The notes under the pieces are model-generated. The model made no database searches. It saw nothing but the letters and a program-made list of their open reading frames with translations, and was not told the origin of the DNA. From positions 1-64,000 of the forward strand of contig NZ_VEWL01000002.1 of NCBI RefSeq assembly GCF_006376685.1: a DNA stretch of 64,000 nt. Reading direction: 5' to 3'. The position numbers were made by a program, and so were the translations under genes. Of this stretch, positions 1-8,087 are shown piece by piece (within the stretch, counting starts at the first letter, position 1; each line of letters opens with the position of its first letter). This DNA comes from Ochrobactrum teleogrylli. GTDB taxonomy: Bacteria; Pseudomonadota; Alphaproteobacteria; Rhizobiales; Rhizobiaceae.

Positions 1-114
1 CGCTTTCGAGGCCTTGTCCGCGTCGCCTGCCAATGCCTGCTGCAAGCCGCCGCACAGAACATCAAGAAGATCGCCATAGTCCTGACAAAGACCCCAAAGG
101 CAGCCAGCGTATGA
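1..114 (+). CDS. C-terminal end of a DDE-type transposase (cut by window edge)
   Basis: The first frame is open from the left edge to a TGA and encodes 37 residues. They include RFRGLVRV followed by LLQAAAQNIKKIA, which I recognise as the typical end of IS5/IS1182-like DDE transposases (an RGL helix, then a final helix ending in N-hydrophobic-K-K/R). The catalytic part lies outside the window. The codons read naturally in this frame, while the opposite strand offers no start codon with a fitting ribosome site. The gene converges on alaS, and the element must end before the alaS terminator about 55 bases further on. The IS family is inferred from memory of the C-terminal motif only; whether the full element is intact cannot be seen. 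Confidence 0.55.
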   Translation, partial: RFRGLVRVACQCLLQAAAQNIKKIAIVLTKTPKAASV

Positions 115-129
115 GCGGCTGCAGCCGCT
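114..129. repeat. perfect 16-bp palindrome at transposase stop
   Basis: AGCGGCTGCAGCCGCT is a perfect palindrome that overlaps the last base of the transposase TGA. It could form the 3' hairpin of the transposase mRNA or lie near the end of the insertion element. There is no T-run behind it, so a terminator role is unsupported. Confidence 0.4.
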
Positions 130-167
130 TGCAACTCCTTGTTAATGCAGTCACAAAACGCGCCCCC

Positions 168-206
168 TCCCAAAAACAAAACCCGCCGAAAAATATCGGC
201 GGGTTT
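168..206 (-). terminator. rho-independent terminator of alaS
   Basis: A perfect 7-bp stem CCCGCCG/CGGCGGG with an 8-base AT-rich loop is followed on the minus strand by TTTTGTTTTT. It lies about 46 bases after the alaS stop codon. Confidence 0.85.
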
Positions 207-251
207 GTCAGCGGCCTGAGGCCGGGTTTCCCCGGCCTTATTGCTATTAAA

Positions 252-2909
252 TCAGGCGATCAGCGCCTTGACTGCTGCAATCGCAGCATCCGCCTTGTCG
301 CCCTCTGGCCCGCCGGCCTGCGCCATGTCCGGGCGGCCGCCGCCACCGGCGCCGCCAAGTGCTGCCGAAGCAGCGCGCACCAGATCCACGGCACTGAAAC
401 GACCGACCAGATCTTCCGTCACGGCAGCAACTGCGCTGGCCTTGCCATCTTCCCCGACGCCGATGAACAGCACCACGCCGGAACCAACCTGCTTCTTGCC
501 TTCGTCGGCCAATGGCTTCAGATCGCGCGGCGATACACCAGTCACGACCTTGCCGAGGAAGTTGACGCCATTCACAGCTTCAACCGCGCTGCCGCCCTCC
601 GATGAACCGCCGCCGAGCGCGAGCTTCTTGCGTGCATCCGACAATTCGCGCTCAAGCTTCTTGCGCTCGTCCATCAGGGCGTTGACGCGTTCAAGCGCTT
701 CGGCAGGCGTGGTCTTCAGCGCGCTGGCGATTGCTTTCACGCGTTCGTCCTGCTCTTCGAGATAAAGGCGCGCAGCCTCGCCCGTCAGCGCTTCCATACG
801 ACGAACACCAGCTGCGACCGCACCTTCCGAAACGATACGAACCAGACCGATATCGCCCGTCTGGCGCACATGCGTGCCGCCGCAAAGCTCGACCGAATAG
901 GACTTGCCAGCCTTCGGACCATGCTTGGCCGTGCCCATCGACACGACGCGCACTTCATCGCCATATTTTTCACCGAACAGCGCCATCGCGCCTTCAGCAA
1001 TTGCATCGTCCACAGCCATCAGGCGGGTGGAAACCGGCGCGTTCTGGAGAATGATCTCATTGGCCATGTTTTCAACCTTGGCCAGCTCCTCAGCCGCAAT
1101 CGGCTTCGGATGCGAGAAGTCAAAGCGCAGGCGATCAGGCGCAACGAGCGAACCCTTCTGCGCCACATGGCTGCCCAGCGTTTCGCGCAGCGCTTCATGC
1201 AGAAGATGGGTTGCCGAGTGATTGGAGCGAATGCGCGTGCGACGATCCGAATTGACCTTCAATTCGACGGCTTCGCCGGTTTTCGCAGTGCCCTTGGTCA
1301 CTTCGCCGATATGAACGAAGACGCCTTCGCCCTTTTTCTGCGTGTCCTTGATGGTGATGACAAAACCTTCGCCGGAAATCGTTCCGGTATCGCCCTGCTG
1401 GCCGCCTGATTCACCGTAAAACGGCGTCTGGTTGACTACGACGGATACGGTCTCGCCTTCGGACGCCGACTGCACTTCCGCGCCGTCGCGCACCAGAGCG
1501 GCGATAACGCCTTCAGCGCTTTCAGTTTCATAACCCAGGAACTCAGTCGCGCCGACCTTGTCCTTGATACCGAACCAGATCGTTTCGGTTGCAGCTTCGC
1601 CGGAGCCTGCCCAATTGGCGCGAGCTTCGGCCTTCTGGCGTTCCATTGCGGTGCTGAAGCCGTCCGTATCAACGGTGATACCCCGCTGGCGCAGTGCATC
1701 CTGTGTCAGATCGAGCGGAAAGCCATAAGTGTCGTAAAGCTTGAAAGCCGTTTCACCGTCGAGGCGGTCGCCTTCGACCAGCTTTTCGGAGGCGTCGGAC
1801 AAGAGGCCGAGACCGCGTTCCAGTGTCTTGCGGAAACGGGTTTCTTCCAGCTTCAATGTTTCGGAAATAAGCGCTTCGGCGCGGATCAGTTCCGGATAGG
1901 CCTGCCCCATTTCCCGAATGAGCGCAGGCAGTAGACGCCACATCAACGGTTCCTTCGCACCCAGAAGCTGGGCATGACGCATGGCGCGCCGCATGATGCG
2001 GCGCAGCACGTAGCCGCGACCTTCATTCGACGGCAAAACGCCATCGGCAATCAGGAAGCTCGAAGCGCGCAGATGGTCGGCGATCACGCGATGGCTGGCG
2101 CGGAAATCGCCCTCAGCCTTGACGCCGGTTGCTTCTTCCGATGCGCGGATCAGCGCCTTGAACAGATCGATATCGTAATTGTCATGCACGCCTTGCAGCA
2201 CGGCTGCAACGCGCTCCAGCCCCATGCCGGTATCGATCGACGGACGCGGCAAATCAATGCGCTGATCCGGTGTCACCTGCTCGAACTGCATGAAAACGAG
2301 ATTCCAAATTTCGATGAAACGGTCGCCGTCTTCGTCTGGCGATCCGGGAGGTCCACCCCAGATATGATCGCCGTGATCAAAGAAGATTTCCGAGCACGGA
2401 CCACACGGGCCGGTATCGCCCATCGCCCAGAAATTGTCGCTGGTGGCAATACGGATGATACGGTCATCGCTCAGACCGGCGATCTTCTTCCAATAATTCG
2501 CCGCATCCTCATCCGTATGATAGACGGTGACGAGGAGCTTGTCCTTCGGCAGACCGAATTCCTTGGTGATCAGGTTCCAGGCAAAGCTGATGGCGTCTTC
2601 CTTGAAATAATCGCCGAACGAGAAATTGCCCAGCATTTCAAAGAAAGTGTGGTGGCGCGCAGTGTAGCCCACATTGTCGAGATCGTTATGCTTGCCACCG
2701 GCGCGCACGCATTTCTGCGAGGTGGTTGCGCGATTATAGGCGCGATGTTCCAGCCCGGTAAAAACGTTCTTGAACTGCACCATGCCCGCATTGGTGAACA
2801 TCAGCGTCGGGTCATTGCGCGGTACGAGCGGACTCGACGGAACGATTTCATGTCCGTTCTTGCGGAAGTAATCGAGGAATGTGGACCTAATCTCGTTGAC
2901 GCCAGCCAT
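252..2909 (-). CDS. alaS: alanine--tRNA ligase
   Basis: Charges tRNA-Ala with alanine in the cytoplasm and edits mischarged Ser and Gly. The 885-residue protein has normal family length (E. coli 876). The class II catalytic core is at the N-terminus, with the early RSTFLDYF segment and [11 protein letters not shown]. The editing domain carries [11 protein letters not shown] and the downstream CGGTH motif, which together supply the zinc ligands. A C-terminal coiled coil and a glycine-rich C-Ala domain ([16 protein letters not shown]) end the protein. The ATG is preceded by AAGGG at 6 bases spacing. Downstream is a strong terminator, so this ends its transcription unit. The 5' leader is long and structured and holds a possible leader peptide; see the separate entries. 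Confidence 0.98.
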   Translation of the reverse strand: MAGVNEIRSTFLDYFRKNGHEIVPSSPLVPRNDPTLMFTNAGMVQFKNVFTGLEHRAYNRATTSQKCVRAGGKHNDLDNVGYTARHHTFFEMLGNFSFGDYFKEDAISFAWNLITKEFGLPKDKLLVTVYHTDEDAANYWKKIAGLSDDRIIRIATSDNFWAMGDTGPCGPCSEIFFDHGDHIWGGPPGSPDEDGDRFIEIWNLVFMQFEQVTPDQRIDLPRPSIDTGMGLERVAAVLQGVHDNYDIDLFKALIRASEEATGVKAEGDFRASHRVIADHLRASSFLIADGVLPSNEGRGYVLRRIMRRAMRHAQLLGAKEPLMWRLLPALIREMGQAYPELIRAEALISETLKLEETRFRKTLERGLGLLSDASEKLVEGDRLDGETAFKLYDTYGFPLDLTQDALRQRGITVDTDGFSTAMERQKAEARANWAGSGEAATETIWFGIKDKVGATEFLGYETESAEGVIAALVRDGAEVQSASEGETVSVVVNQTPFYGESGGQQGDTGTISGEGFVITIKDTQKKGEGVFVHIGEVTKGTAKTGEAVELKVNSDRRTRIRSNHSATHLLHEALRETLGSHVAQKGSLVAPDRLRFDFSHPKPIAAEELAKVENMANEIILQNAPVSTRLMAVDDAIAEGAMALFGEKYGDEVRVVSMGTAKHGPKAGKSYSVELCGGTHVRQTGDIGLVRIVSEGAVAAGVRRMEALTGEAARLYLEEQDERVKAIASALKTTPAEALERVNALMDERKKLERELSDARKKLALGGGSSEGGSAVEAVNGVNFLGKVVTGVSPRDLKPLADEGKKQVGSGVVLFIGVGEDGKASAVAAVTEDLVGRFSAVDLVRAASAALGGAGGGGRPDMAQAGGPEGDKADAAIAAVKALIA

Positions 2910-2920
2910 AATTCACCCTT

Positions 2921-2967
2921 GGGCTTTTCCTGCCCTGCATTGATGCAGCCTGTTAAAAGGCAGCATC
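2921..2967 (-). promoter_or_regulatory. mutually exclusive hairpins in alaS leader
   Basis: The spacer between alaS and recA is about 357 bases and otherwise holds only the leader frame and the recA terminator. Hairpin 1 (2942-2967) pairs GATGC with GCATC and GCCT with AGGC. Hairpin 2 (2935-2948) is CTGCAT-CA-ATGCAG read on the minus strand. They share bases 2942-2948, so only one can form. Hairpin 3 (2921-2935) pairs GGGC with GCCC and ends directly next to the alaS ribosome site AAGGG. No clear promoter consensus was identified. Confidence 0.35.
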
Positions 2968-3018
2968 GATTGTCTTTTGCACCTGCAAACCGCAATAAAT
3001 AACGGAAACCGCAGGCAT
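2953..3018 (-). CDS. possible 21-residue leader peptide upstream of alaS
   Basis: A short reading frame starts at an ATG that has a strong ribosome site (GGGAGG, 5 bases away) and encodes MPAVSVIYCGLQVQKTIDAAF. It ends with GCT GCC TTT TAA, so two alanine codons sit just before the stop, inside the 5' arm of a hairpin, 43 bases before the alaS start. This layout resembles amino-acid-responsive attenuation leaders, and the downstream gene is alanyl-tRNA synthetase. There is no classical U-tract terminator behind the hairpin, so any control would more likely act on translation. This is inference from layout; the frame may be chance. Confidence 0.3.
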   Translation of the reverse strand: MPAVSVIYCGLQVQKTIDAAF

Positions 3019-3181
3019 TACTCCCTCCCCGCGCTACAAAGACGTGAAGTGGAGTTCTTCGGTTGACCGCTTTTAACGATGTGCTGCTTTTCTGTCCAGA
3101 TAAGCAGCGTGCGCCATAAAGGCAAATTCAGCACCTGAAACCAGCTTTTGCCGGTGCGGTTGAATCCCCATCAAGCTGCGA

Positions 3182-3216
3182 CTGAAAAAGTGAAGCCCTG
3201 CGCAACAGCACAGGGC
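3182..3216 (-). terminator. rho-independent terminator of recA
   Basis: On the minus strand a GC-rich stem (GCCCTGTGC/GCGCAGGGC, one mismatch) with a TGTT loop is followed by TTCACTTTTTC. It lies about 50 bases after the recA stop. Confidence 0.75.
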
Positions 3217-3266
3217 CTCCAACTTTCAAGCGGAACTTGAGGTTCGAACCGAACCACCAGCAGAGA

Positions 3267-4355
3267 TTACATCTCCGCAGCGTCGGACCCGCTATCTTCT
3301 TCCGGGCCGCCATCTTCAAGGAACTGTTCCGCGATCAAACCGGCATTCTGGCGAAGCGTCGTTTCGATTTCGCGCGCAACTTCAGGATTCTCCTTGAGGT
3401 AAAGCTTCGCGTTTTCACGGCCCTGACCGAGACGCTGCGAATTATAGGAGAACCAAGCGCCGGACTTTTCGACCACACCGGCTTTCACGCCAAGATCGAC
3501 CAGTTCGCCCGTCTTGGAAACACCGGCGCCATACATGATGTCGAACTCAACCTGCTTGAAGGGAGGAGCAAGCTTGTTCTTCACAACCTTCACGCGGGTC
3601 TGGTTGCCGACAACCTCATCGCGCTCCTTGATGGAACCGATGCGACGGATATCGAGACGAACCGAAGCGTAGAACTTCAGTGCATTACCGCCGGTAGTCG
3701 TTTCAGGCGAACCGAACATGACACCGATCTTCATACGGATCTGGTTGATGAAGATGACCATGCAATTCGAACGCGAGATCGAAGCGGTGAGCTTGCGCAG
3801 TGCCTGGCTCATCAGACGGGCCTGGAGACCGGGGAGCGAATCGCCCATCTCACCTTCGATTTCCGCACGCGGCGTCAGCGCTGCAACGGAGTCCACGACC
3901 AGAACGTCGATGGCGCCGGAACGCACGAGCGTGTCGGTGATTTCGAGCGCCTGCTCACCGGTGTCCGGCTGCGAGATCAGCAGATTTTCCAAGTCCACGC
4001 CGAGCTTACGCGCATAGACAGGGTCGAGCGCATGTTCAGCGTCAACGAATGCGCAGATGCCGCCCTTCTTCTGCGCTTCAGCAATGGTGTGTAGCGCGAG
4101 CGTGGTCTTGCCGGAGCTTTCCGGCCCGTAAATTTCGACGATACGGCCCTTGGGCAAGCCGCCTACACCAAGCGCGATGTCCAGAGAGAGCGAGCCGGTC
4201 GATACGGTTTCGATCTCGACCACTTTGTCGTTCTGACCCAGGCGCATGATCGAGCCTTTGCCGAACGCTCTTTCGATCTGTGACAGCGCCGCATCAAGTG
4301 CCTTAGTCTTGTCCACTGAATTATCCTCAACAAGTCGCAATGAATTCTGAGACAT
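3267..4355 (-). CDS. recA: recombinase RecA
   Basis: Polymerises on single-stranded DNA, drives homologous strand exchange, and activates LexA self-cleavage in the SOS response. The 362-residue protein has the Walker A motif GPESSGKTT (residues 77-85), the Walker B stretch LVVDSVAAL, the DNA-binding loop region [14 protein letters not shown], and an acidic tail ending in [15 protein letters not shown]. Length is normal for alphaproteobacteria. The chosen ATG begins [10 protein letters not shown] and is preceded by AGAGGA. Regulation by LexA is supported by a GAAC-N7-GAAC box about 125 bases upstream. The gene appears monocistronic, with its own terminator. Confidence 0.98.
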   Translation of the reverse strand: MSQNSLRLVEDNSVDKTKALDAALSQIERAFGKGSIMRLGQNDKVVEIETVSTGSLSLDIALGVGGLPKGRIVEIYGPESSGKTTLALHTIAEAQKKGGICAFVDAEHALDPVYARKLGVDLENLLISQPDTGEQALEITDTLVRSGAIDVLVVDSVAALTPRAEIEGEMGDSLPGLQARLMSQALRKLTASISRSNCMVIFINQIRMKIGVMFGSPETTTGGNALKFYASVRLDIRRIGSIKERDEVVGNQTRVKVVKNKLAPPFKQVEFDIMYGAGVSKTGELVDLGVKAGVVEKSGAWFSYNSQRLGQGRENAKLYLKENPEVAREIETTLRQNAGLIAEQFLEDGGPEEDSGSDAAEM

Positions 4356-4478
4356 CTTACACCATCCTCTTGTCTCGCTAGAAGCCCGGCAGGCTCATCG
4401 CCAATATCTATTTGTATCTGTTTTGTTCTCATTTGGCAATAAGGCTAGCCGACTGAAATAAAACAATATTATTATTTT

Positions 4479-4493
4479 GTTCCATTATTGTTC
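4479..4493 (-). promoter_or_regulatory. LexA (SOS) box of recA
   Basis: The minus strand reads GAAC AATAATG GAAC, an exact match to the alphaproteobacterial SOS box GAAC-N7-GAAC (a direct repeat, unlike the enterobacterial palindrome). It lies in the 306-base AT-rich spacer upstream of recA, about 125 bases before the start codon. The same spacer also holds a perfect 8-bp hairpin (4543-4564, GCTCCGCC/GGCGGAGC) without a T-run, and the terminator of the upstream lipoprotein gene. Confidence 0.8.
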
Positions 4494-4583
4494 TCTATAA
4501 TTAGCGGGCCGTAAAATAAAAAGCCTATCCACGCTTTAAGCAGCTCCGCCACTTTCGGCGGAGCAACGATTCGGCCCGAACAT

Positions 4584-4618
4584 AGAAAAACGCAGCCCCT
4601 CTCGCGAAGAACTGCGTT
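4584..4618 (-). terminator. terminator of the OmpA-type lipoprotein gene
   Basis: On the minus strand AACGCAG ... CTGCGTT forms a 7-bp stem around a 16-base loop and runs into TTTTTC. It lies about 44 bases after the stop of the lipoprotein gene. Confidence 0.7.
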
Positions 4619-4661
4619 CGTTAGATGGGCCCACAGCGGCCCGATTCTGTCTGCCGAAGGG

Positions 4662-5327
4662 TTAGCTTGCGCCCCGCAGTGGCGAAATCTGGATTTCTAC
4701 GCGGCGGTTCTGAGCACGGCCTTCTGGCGTCGCATTGGTCGCGACCGGCTGGCTTGCGCCATAACCGATGATCGCAAAGCGGCGCGGGTCGATGCCCTGC
4801 GAACCGAGATAGCTGGCTACCGATCCGGCACGACGCTGCGACAGATCCTGATTATGGGCGGCGCTACCCGTCGAGTCGGTGTGACCAAGGACGTCGACGA
4901 GGGTCTGGTTGAACTTGCGCAGCACGATGGCCACCGAGTTCAGCGTCGGATAGAACTGGCTCTTTACCTGATCCTGATCGGTGTCGAAGGTGATGCTCGA
5001 CGGCATGTTCAGGATGATCTGATCGCCATTACGCGTCACAGATACACCGGTGCCCTGAAGCTGCGCGCGCAGCTCATTTTCCTGGCGATCCATATAGTTG
5101 CCGATAGCGCCGCCACCGAGCGCGCCAATGCCTGCGCCGATCAGCACGGCGTTGCGCTGTGCACGGCTGGAACCGCCAACCATGAGGCCACCCAAAGCAC
5201 CAACGGCAGCACCGATAGCCGCGCCGCCCGCCGTGTTCGACATCTTCTGTTCGCCCGTATAAGGGTCAGTGGTGCAGCCCGCCAGCAAGGTGGCTCCAAT
5301 CAGGGCGATACCGATTTTTTTCAACAT
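4662..5327 (-). CDS. OmpA-family peptidoglycan-associated lipoprotein with glycine-zipper region
   Basis: Probably anchors the outer membrane to peptidoglycan. The start at 5327 gives 221 residues beginning MLKKIGIALIGATLLAGC, a lipoprotein signal with lipobox LAGC (Cys18). A glycine-rich, zipper-like region follows (about residues 33-80, AAIGAAVGALGG and GAGIGALGGGAIG). The C-terminal OmpA domain (about 110-215) contains the peptidoglycan-binding pattern in VDVLGHTDSTG ... NQDLSQRRAGSVASYL ... GYGASQPVA ... NRRVEI. This resembles YiaD-like proteins. A longer in-frame start exists at 5396 but would bury the signal peptide. A terminator follows the gene. Confidence 0.85.
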   Translation of the reverse strand: MLKKIGIALIGATLLAGCTTDPYTGEQKMSNTAGGAAIGAAVGALGGLMVGGSSRAQRNAVLIGAGIGALGGGAIGNYMDRQENELRAQLQGTGVSVTRNGDQIILNMPSSITFDTDQDQVKSQFYPTLNSVAIVLRKFNQTLVDVLGHTDSTGSAAHNQDLSQRRAGSVASYLGSQGIDPRRFAIIGYGASQPVATNATPEGRAQNRRVEIQISPLRGAS

Positions 5328-5427
5328 GCAAAGGTCATCCTCAATTTGCGATTCCGCGCGCATGATAGTTGCGATTAAGGCCGGACGGTGTTCCAAATTT
5401 CGTATTTGAATCCCCCGTCCTCACCTT

Positions 5428-6012
5428 TTAGCTAATCCCGCCACAGGAACGCAACTGGGCCGCATAACGATTGGCCATGGCCTGCGCCCGCTTCGCGCCT
5501 TTGAGAGCCGTCGCGTTGCCACGCCAGACGCCGCGCGCATAGCCGCCATGGCCGCTGTAATAAGCCAGATAGAGGCTATACGCATCCGCGCGGTTGATGC
5601 CGTTCTTCTGATAGCTTTGATAGTGATACCAGCCGATGAAATGGATAGCGTCGGCAAAATTGGTGCGCGAAGCGGTCCAGCGCCCAGTCTCCCGCTTGTA
5701 GCGATCCCAGGTCCCGTCGAGCGCTTGCGAATAGCCATAAGCGCTGGATGCGCGCTTCCATGGAATGATCCAGAGAATCTTCGTGCGCGGCGGTCGTGCA
5801 TAGGGCTGGAAGCCCGATTCCGTATAGATCGTCGCCATCAAAACCGGAACCGGCACGCCGAATTCACGCGAAACGCGCGTGGCGGCACTCTGCCAATTGT
5901 TAAACCAACCGTCACGCTGATCGAAGACTGCGCATACATTGCTGACCTGCCGCGGGGCGGTCGCACAGCCTCCAAGGATCACGAGCGCTACGAGACACAA
6001 AACGCGCATCAT
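5428..6012 (-). CDS. lytic transglycosylase (SLT domain) lipoprotein
   Basis: Likely cleaves the glycan strands of peptidoglycan in the periplasm. From the ATG at 6012 the protein has 194 residues and begins MMRVLCLVALVILGGC, a lipoprotein signal with lipobox LGGC (Cys16). The lysozyme-like SLT domain follows, with the candidate catalytic Glu65 in IYTESGF, then AYGYSQALDGTW and the family pattern AYSLYLAYYSGHGGY. The open frame continues about 350 bases upstream, but that part has no signal sequence and overlaps the opposite-strand protease remnant, so the internal start was chosen. It is a small, single-domain member; substrate details are unknown. Confidence 0.85.
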   Translation of the reverse strand: MMRVLCLVALVILGGCATAPRQVSNVCAVFDQRDGWFNNWQSAATRVSREFGVPVPVLMATIYTESGFQPYARPPRTKILWIIPWKRASSAYGYSQALDGTWDRYKRETGRWTASRTNFADAIHFIGWYHYQSYQKNGINRADAYSLYLAYYSGHGGYARGVWRGNATALKGAKRAQAMANRYAAQLRSCGGIS

Positions 6013-6114
6013 GGGAAACCTCGTCAAATTATAAAGATTGATAAAATGTAAAAGTAAACGTCCTATTAACCGGACTGCGCGGCGGGAACGGCCAGAACAC
6101 TCAACTTCATCGGA

Positions 6115-6525
6115 ATGATGTTGAGTGGTTGCCTTATAACCGTGATTCCTCTCGCCTTGGCGATCGGCTATATGAAGTTCGACCCCAAGATCATGCCCTA
6201 TTTGGGGATCTGGGCCGTCAACAATCTCGTCTTCGTCGCCTTTGCGGAAGAAGTGTTGTTTCGCGGCATGATACAGGGACGCCTGCTTGCCTATTCGTAC
6301 TATCGGTGCTGGCACCCGGCCTTTGCAATCGCAATCAGCGCGGTCCTGTTCGGCATGCTGCACTATCAGGGCGGCTTGAGTTATGTCGCGCTGGCAACCG
6401 TTGCCGGGATTTTTTACGGCATGGCCTATTACAAGTCAGGCCGGCTGATCTCAGCAATCGCGGTGCATTTTCTGCTCAATCTGACCCATGCCCTATTCTT
6501 CACCTATCCCGCACTGATGCATTGA
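6115..6525 (+). pseudogene. CPBP-family intramembrane protease, probably 5'-truncated
   Basis: CPBP (CAAX protease and bacteriocin-processing) proteins are membrane metalloproteases of the Abi/Rce1 type. The 136 residues contain the family motifs: EEVLFRG (the EExxxR glutamates), FGMLHYQGG (second histidine motif) and HFLLNLTHA (third motif), in hydrophobic surroundings. Normal members are longer, with several membrane helices before EExxxR; here only one helix remains. No ribosome site precedes the ATG. The in-frame sequence just upstream (RTLNFIG) reads on naturally without a start until a TAA at 6067-6069, suggesting loss of the 5' part. The catalytic residues are intact, so a short product cannot be excluded. 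It converges with rarA, 19 bases apart. Confidence 0.6.
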
Positions 6526-6544
6526 GCGACAAGCGGGCAGGTTC

Positions 6545-7864
6545 TTATCGGTTCCTGCCCTGACGCTCCTGGCGCAGCCGCGCCCAGTAGTCGAGCCGTT
6601 TGCGAATATCGCGCTCAAAGCCGCGCTCCGGCGGGTCGTAAAACTTCTGCCGTCCGAGGCTTTCCGGGAAATAGTCCTGCCCCGAAAAAGCATCGGGCTG
6701 ATCGTGGTCATAGGCGTAACCGTCGCCATAGCCCTCGTTCTTCATCAGCTTGGTAGGAGCATTCAAAATATGCTTTGGCGGCACCAGAGAGCCATGTTCC
6801 TTGGCTGCGCGCATCGCAGCTTTATAAGCCAAGTAAACGGCATTCGACTTTGGTGCGGTTGCCAGATAAACGCAGGCCTGCGCCAGCGCCAGTTCACCTT
6901 CCGGCGAACCCAGATAGTCGTAGGCATCCTTGGCCGCGTTGCAGATGACGAGCGCCTGCGGATCGGCCAGCCCGATATCTTCAACCGCCATACGCACCAG
7001 GCGCCGCCCGAGATAAAGCGGGTCTTCCCCTGCATCGAACATGCGCGACAGATAATAAAGCGCCGCGTCAGGATCAGACCCGCGCACCGATTTATGCAGC
7101 GCCGAGATCAGATTGTAATGCCCGTCCTGGCTCTTGTCGTAGACCGGCGCACGACGCTGCACCACGTCCTGAAGTTTTTCTACCGTAAAGACCTCGTCTG
7201 GCCTTGCGGCACGCCAGATTTCCTCAGCCAGCGTCAATGCAGCACGGCCATCCCCGTCGGCCATACGGATAAGGCTCGCCCTCGCCTCCTCATCCAGCGG
7301 CAGCAGACGGCCTTCCTGCTCTTCGGCGCGGATCAGAAGCGTTGCAATACTCTCCGCGTCGTGCGGATGAAAGGTCAACACCCGCGCGCGCGACAAAAGA
7401 GCGGCATTGAGTTCGAATGATGGATTTTCGGTGGTCGCGCCAATCAGGATGACGGTGCCGTCTTCCATCACCGGCAGGAAGGAATCTTGCTGCGCACGAT
7501 TGAAGCGATGAATTTCGTCGACAAACAGCAAGGTCTGCCGCCCGGACATGCGCCGCGCGCGGGCCGTCTCAAAAACTTTCTTGAGATCGGCAACACCGGA
7601 AAAGATTGCAGAAATCTGCTCGAACGCAAGATCGGTTTCGCCAGCCAGCAGTCGGGCAACGGTGGTTTTACCCGTTCCTGGCGGGCCCCAGAAAATCATC
7701 GAACCGAGCGAACCGGATGCGATCATGCGCGTCAACACGCCTTCCGGCCCGGTCAGATGTTCCTGACCGGTGACCTCAGACAGATGCTTCGGACGCAGAC
7801 GGTCGGCCAGCGGACGATTACGGTCCGCATTCGGGTCTGACGCCGATGAAAAAAGATCGCTCAT
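6545..7864 (-). CDS. rarA: replication-associated recombination protein A (RarA/MgsA AAA+ ATPase)
   Basis: A clamp-loader-like AAA+ ATPase that acts at stalled replication forks. The 439-residue protein has Walker A GPPGTGKTT (Lys66), Walker B LLFVDEIHRF, sensor 1 IGATTENPSFELN, and the C-terminal RarA tetramerisation region with YLSRMFDAGEDPLYLGRR and the conserved PDAFSGQDYFPE segment. Length is normal. The ATG begins MSDLFSS. A large imperfect palindrome lies directly upstream, and degQ follows it in the same direction. Confidence 0.95.
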   Translation of the reverse strand: MSDLFSSASDPNADRNRPLADRLRPKHLSEVTGQEHLTGPEGVLTRMIASGSLGSMIFWGPPGTGKTTVARLLAGETDLAFEQISAIFSGVADLKKVFETARARRMSGRQTLLFVDEIHRFNRAQQDSFLPVMEDGTVILIGATTENPSFELNAALLSRARVLTFHPHDAESIATLLIRAEEQEGRLLPLDEEARASLIRMADGDGRAALTLAEEIWRAARPDEVFTVEKLQDVVQRRAPVYDKSQDGHYNLISALHKSVRGSDPDAALYYLSRMFDAGEDPLYLGRRLVRMAVEDIGLADPQALVICNAAKDAYDYLGSPEGELALAQACVYLATAPKSNAVYLAYKAAMRAAKEHGSLVPPKHILNAPTKLMKNEGYGDGYAYDHDQPDAFSGQDYFPESLGRQKFYDPPERGFERDIRKRLDYWARLRQERQGRNR

Positions 7865-7887
7865 TCGATGACTCTGTCGAAAAATAA

Positions 7888-8068
7888 ATGCCGCTTCAGT
7901 GTCTGAATCAAAAAGCGGCAGGCCGTGGCGAAAATGGTGATTTCGAGAACCGGAGCGCAGCGTACATTAGGGTACGTGAGCCTAGGTAAGCGCAGAAATT
8001 GCCATTTGCAGCCCGGCATGGCGACTTTTGGATCAGACACGAAGGCATAAGCTTACCTGAAGCGGCAT
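7888..8068. repeat. 181-bp imperfect palindrome, Bru-RS-like
   Basis: The rarA-degQ spacer is almost entirely one large inverted repeat. The outer arms are a perfect 12-bp pair (ATGCCGCTTCAG at 7888-7899 and CTGAAGCGGCAT at 8057-8068). The next arms (7899-about 7944 and about 7995-8040) match each other imperfectly over some 45 bases, starting with GTGTCTGA and ending with CAGACAC. The centre (about 7950-7990) contains GGTACGTGAG. Brucella genomes carry palindromic repeats of about 100 bp called Bru-RS, which serve as IS711 target sites; this element has the same kind of architecture, but identity to that family is not shown here. Confidence 0.6.
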
Positions 8069-8087
8069 GCAACTTTCTGTAGCCGGT

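Noticed and set aside
1-140. Minus-strand gene start at the left edge (AAGGAG at 135-140)
   Set aside because: No start codon at suitable distance; the plus-strand transposase end explains the sequence better.
33-765. Plus-strand frames opposite the end of alaS
   Set aside because: They lie over the conserved alaS coding region, and their low-complexity Ser/Pro/Ala composition is typical of shadows.
6013-6363. N-terminal extension of the lytic transglycosylase
   Set aside because: The internal start gives a proper lipoprotein signal; the extension is antisense to the CPBP remnant and has no similarity.
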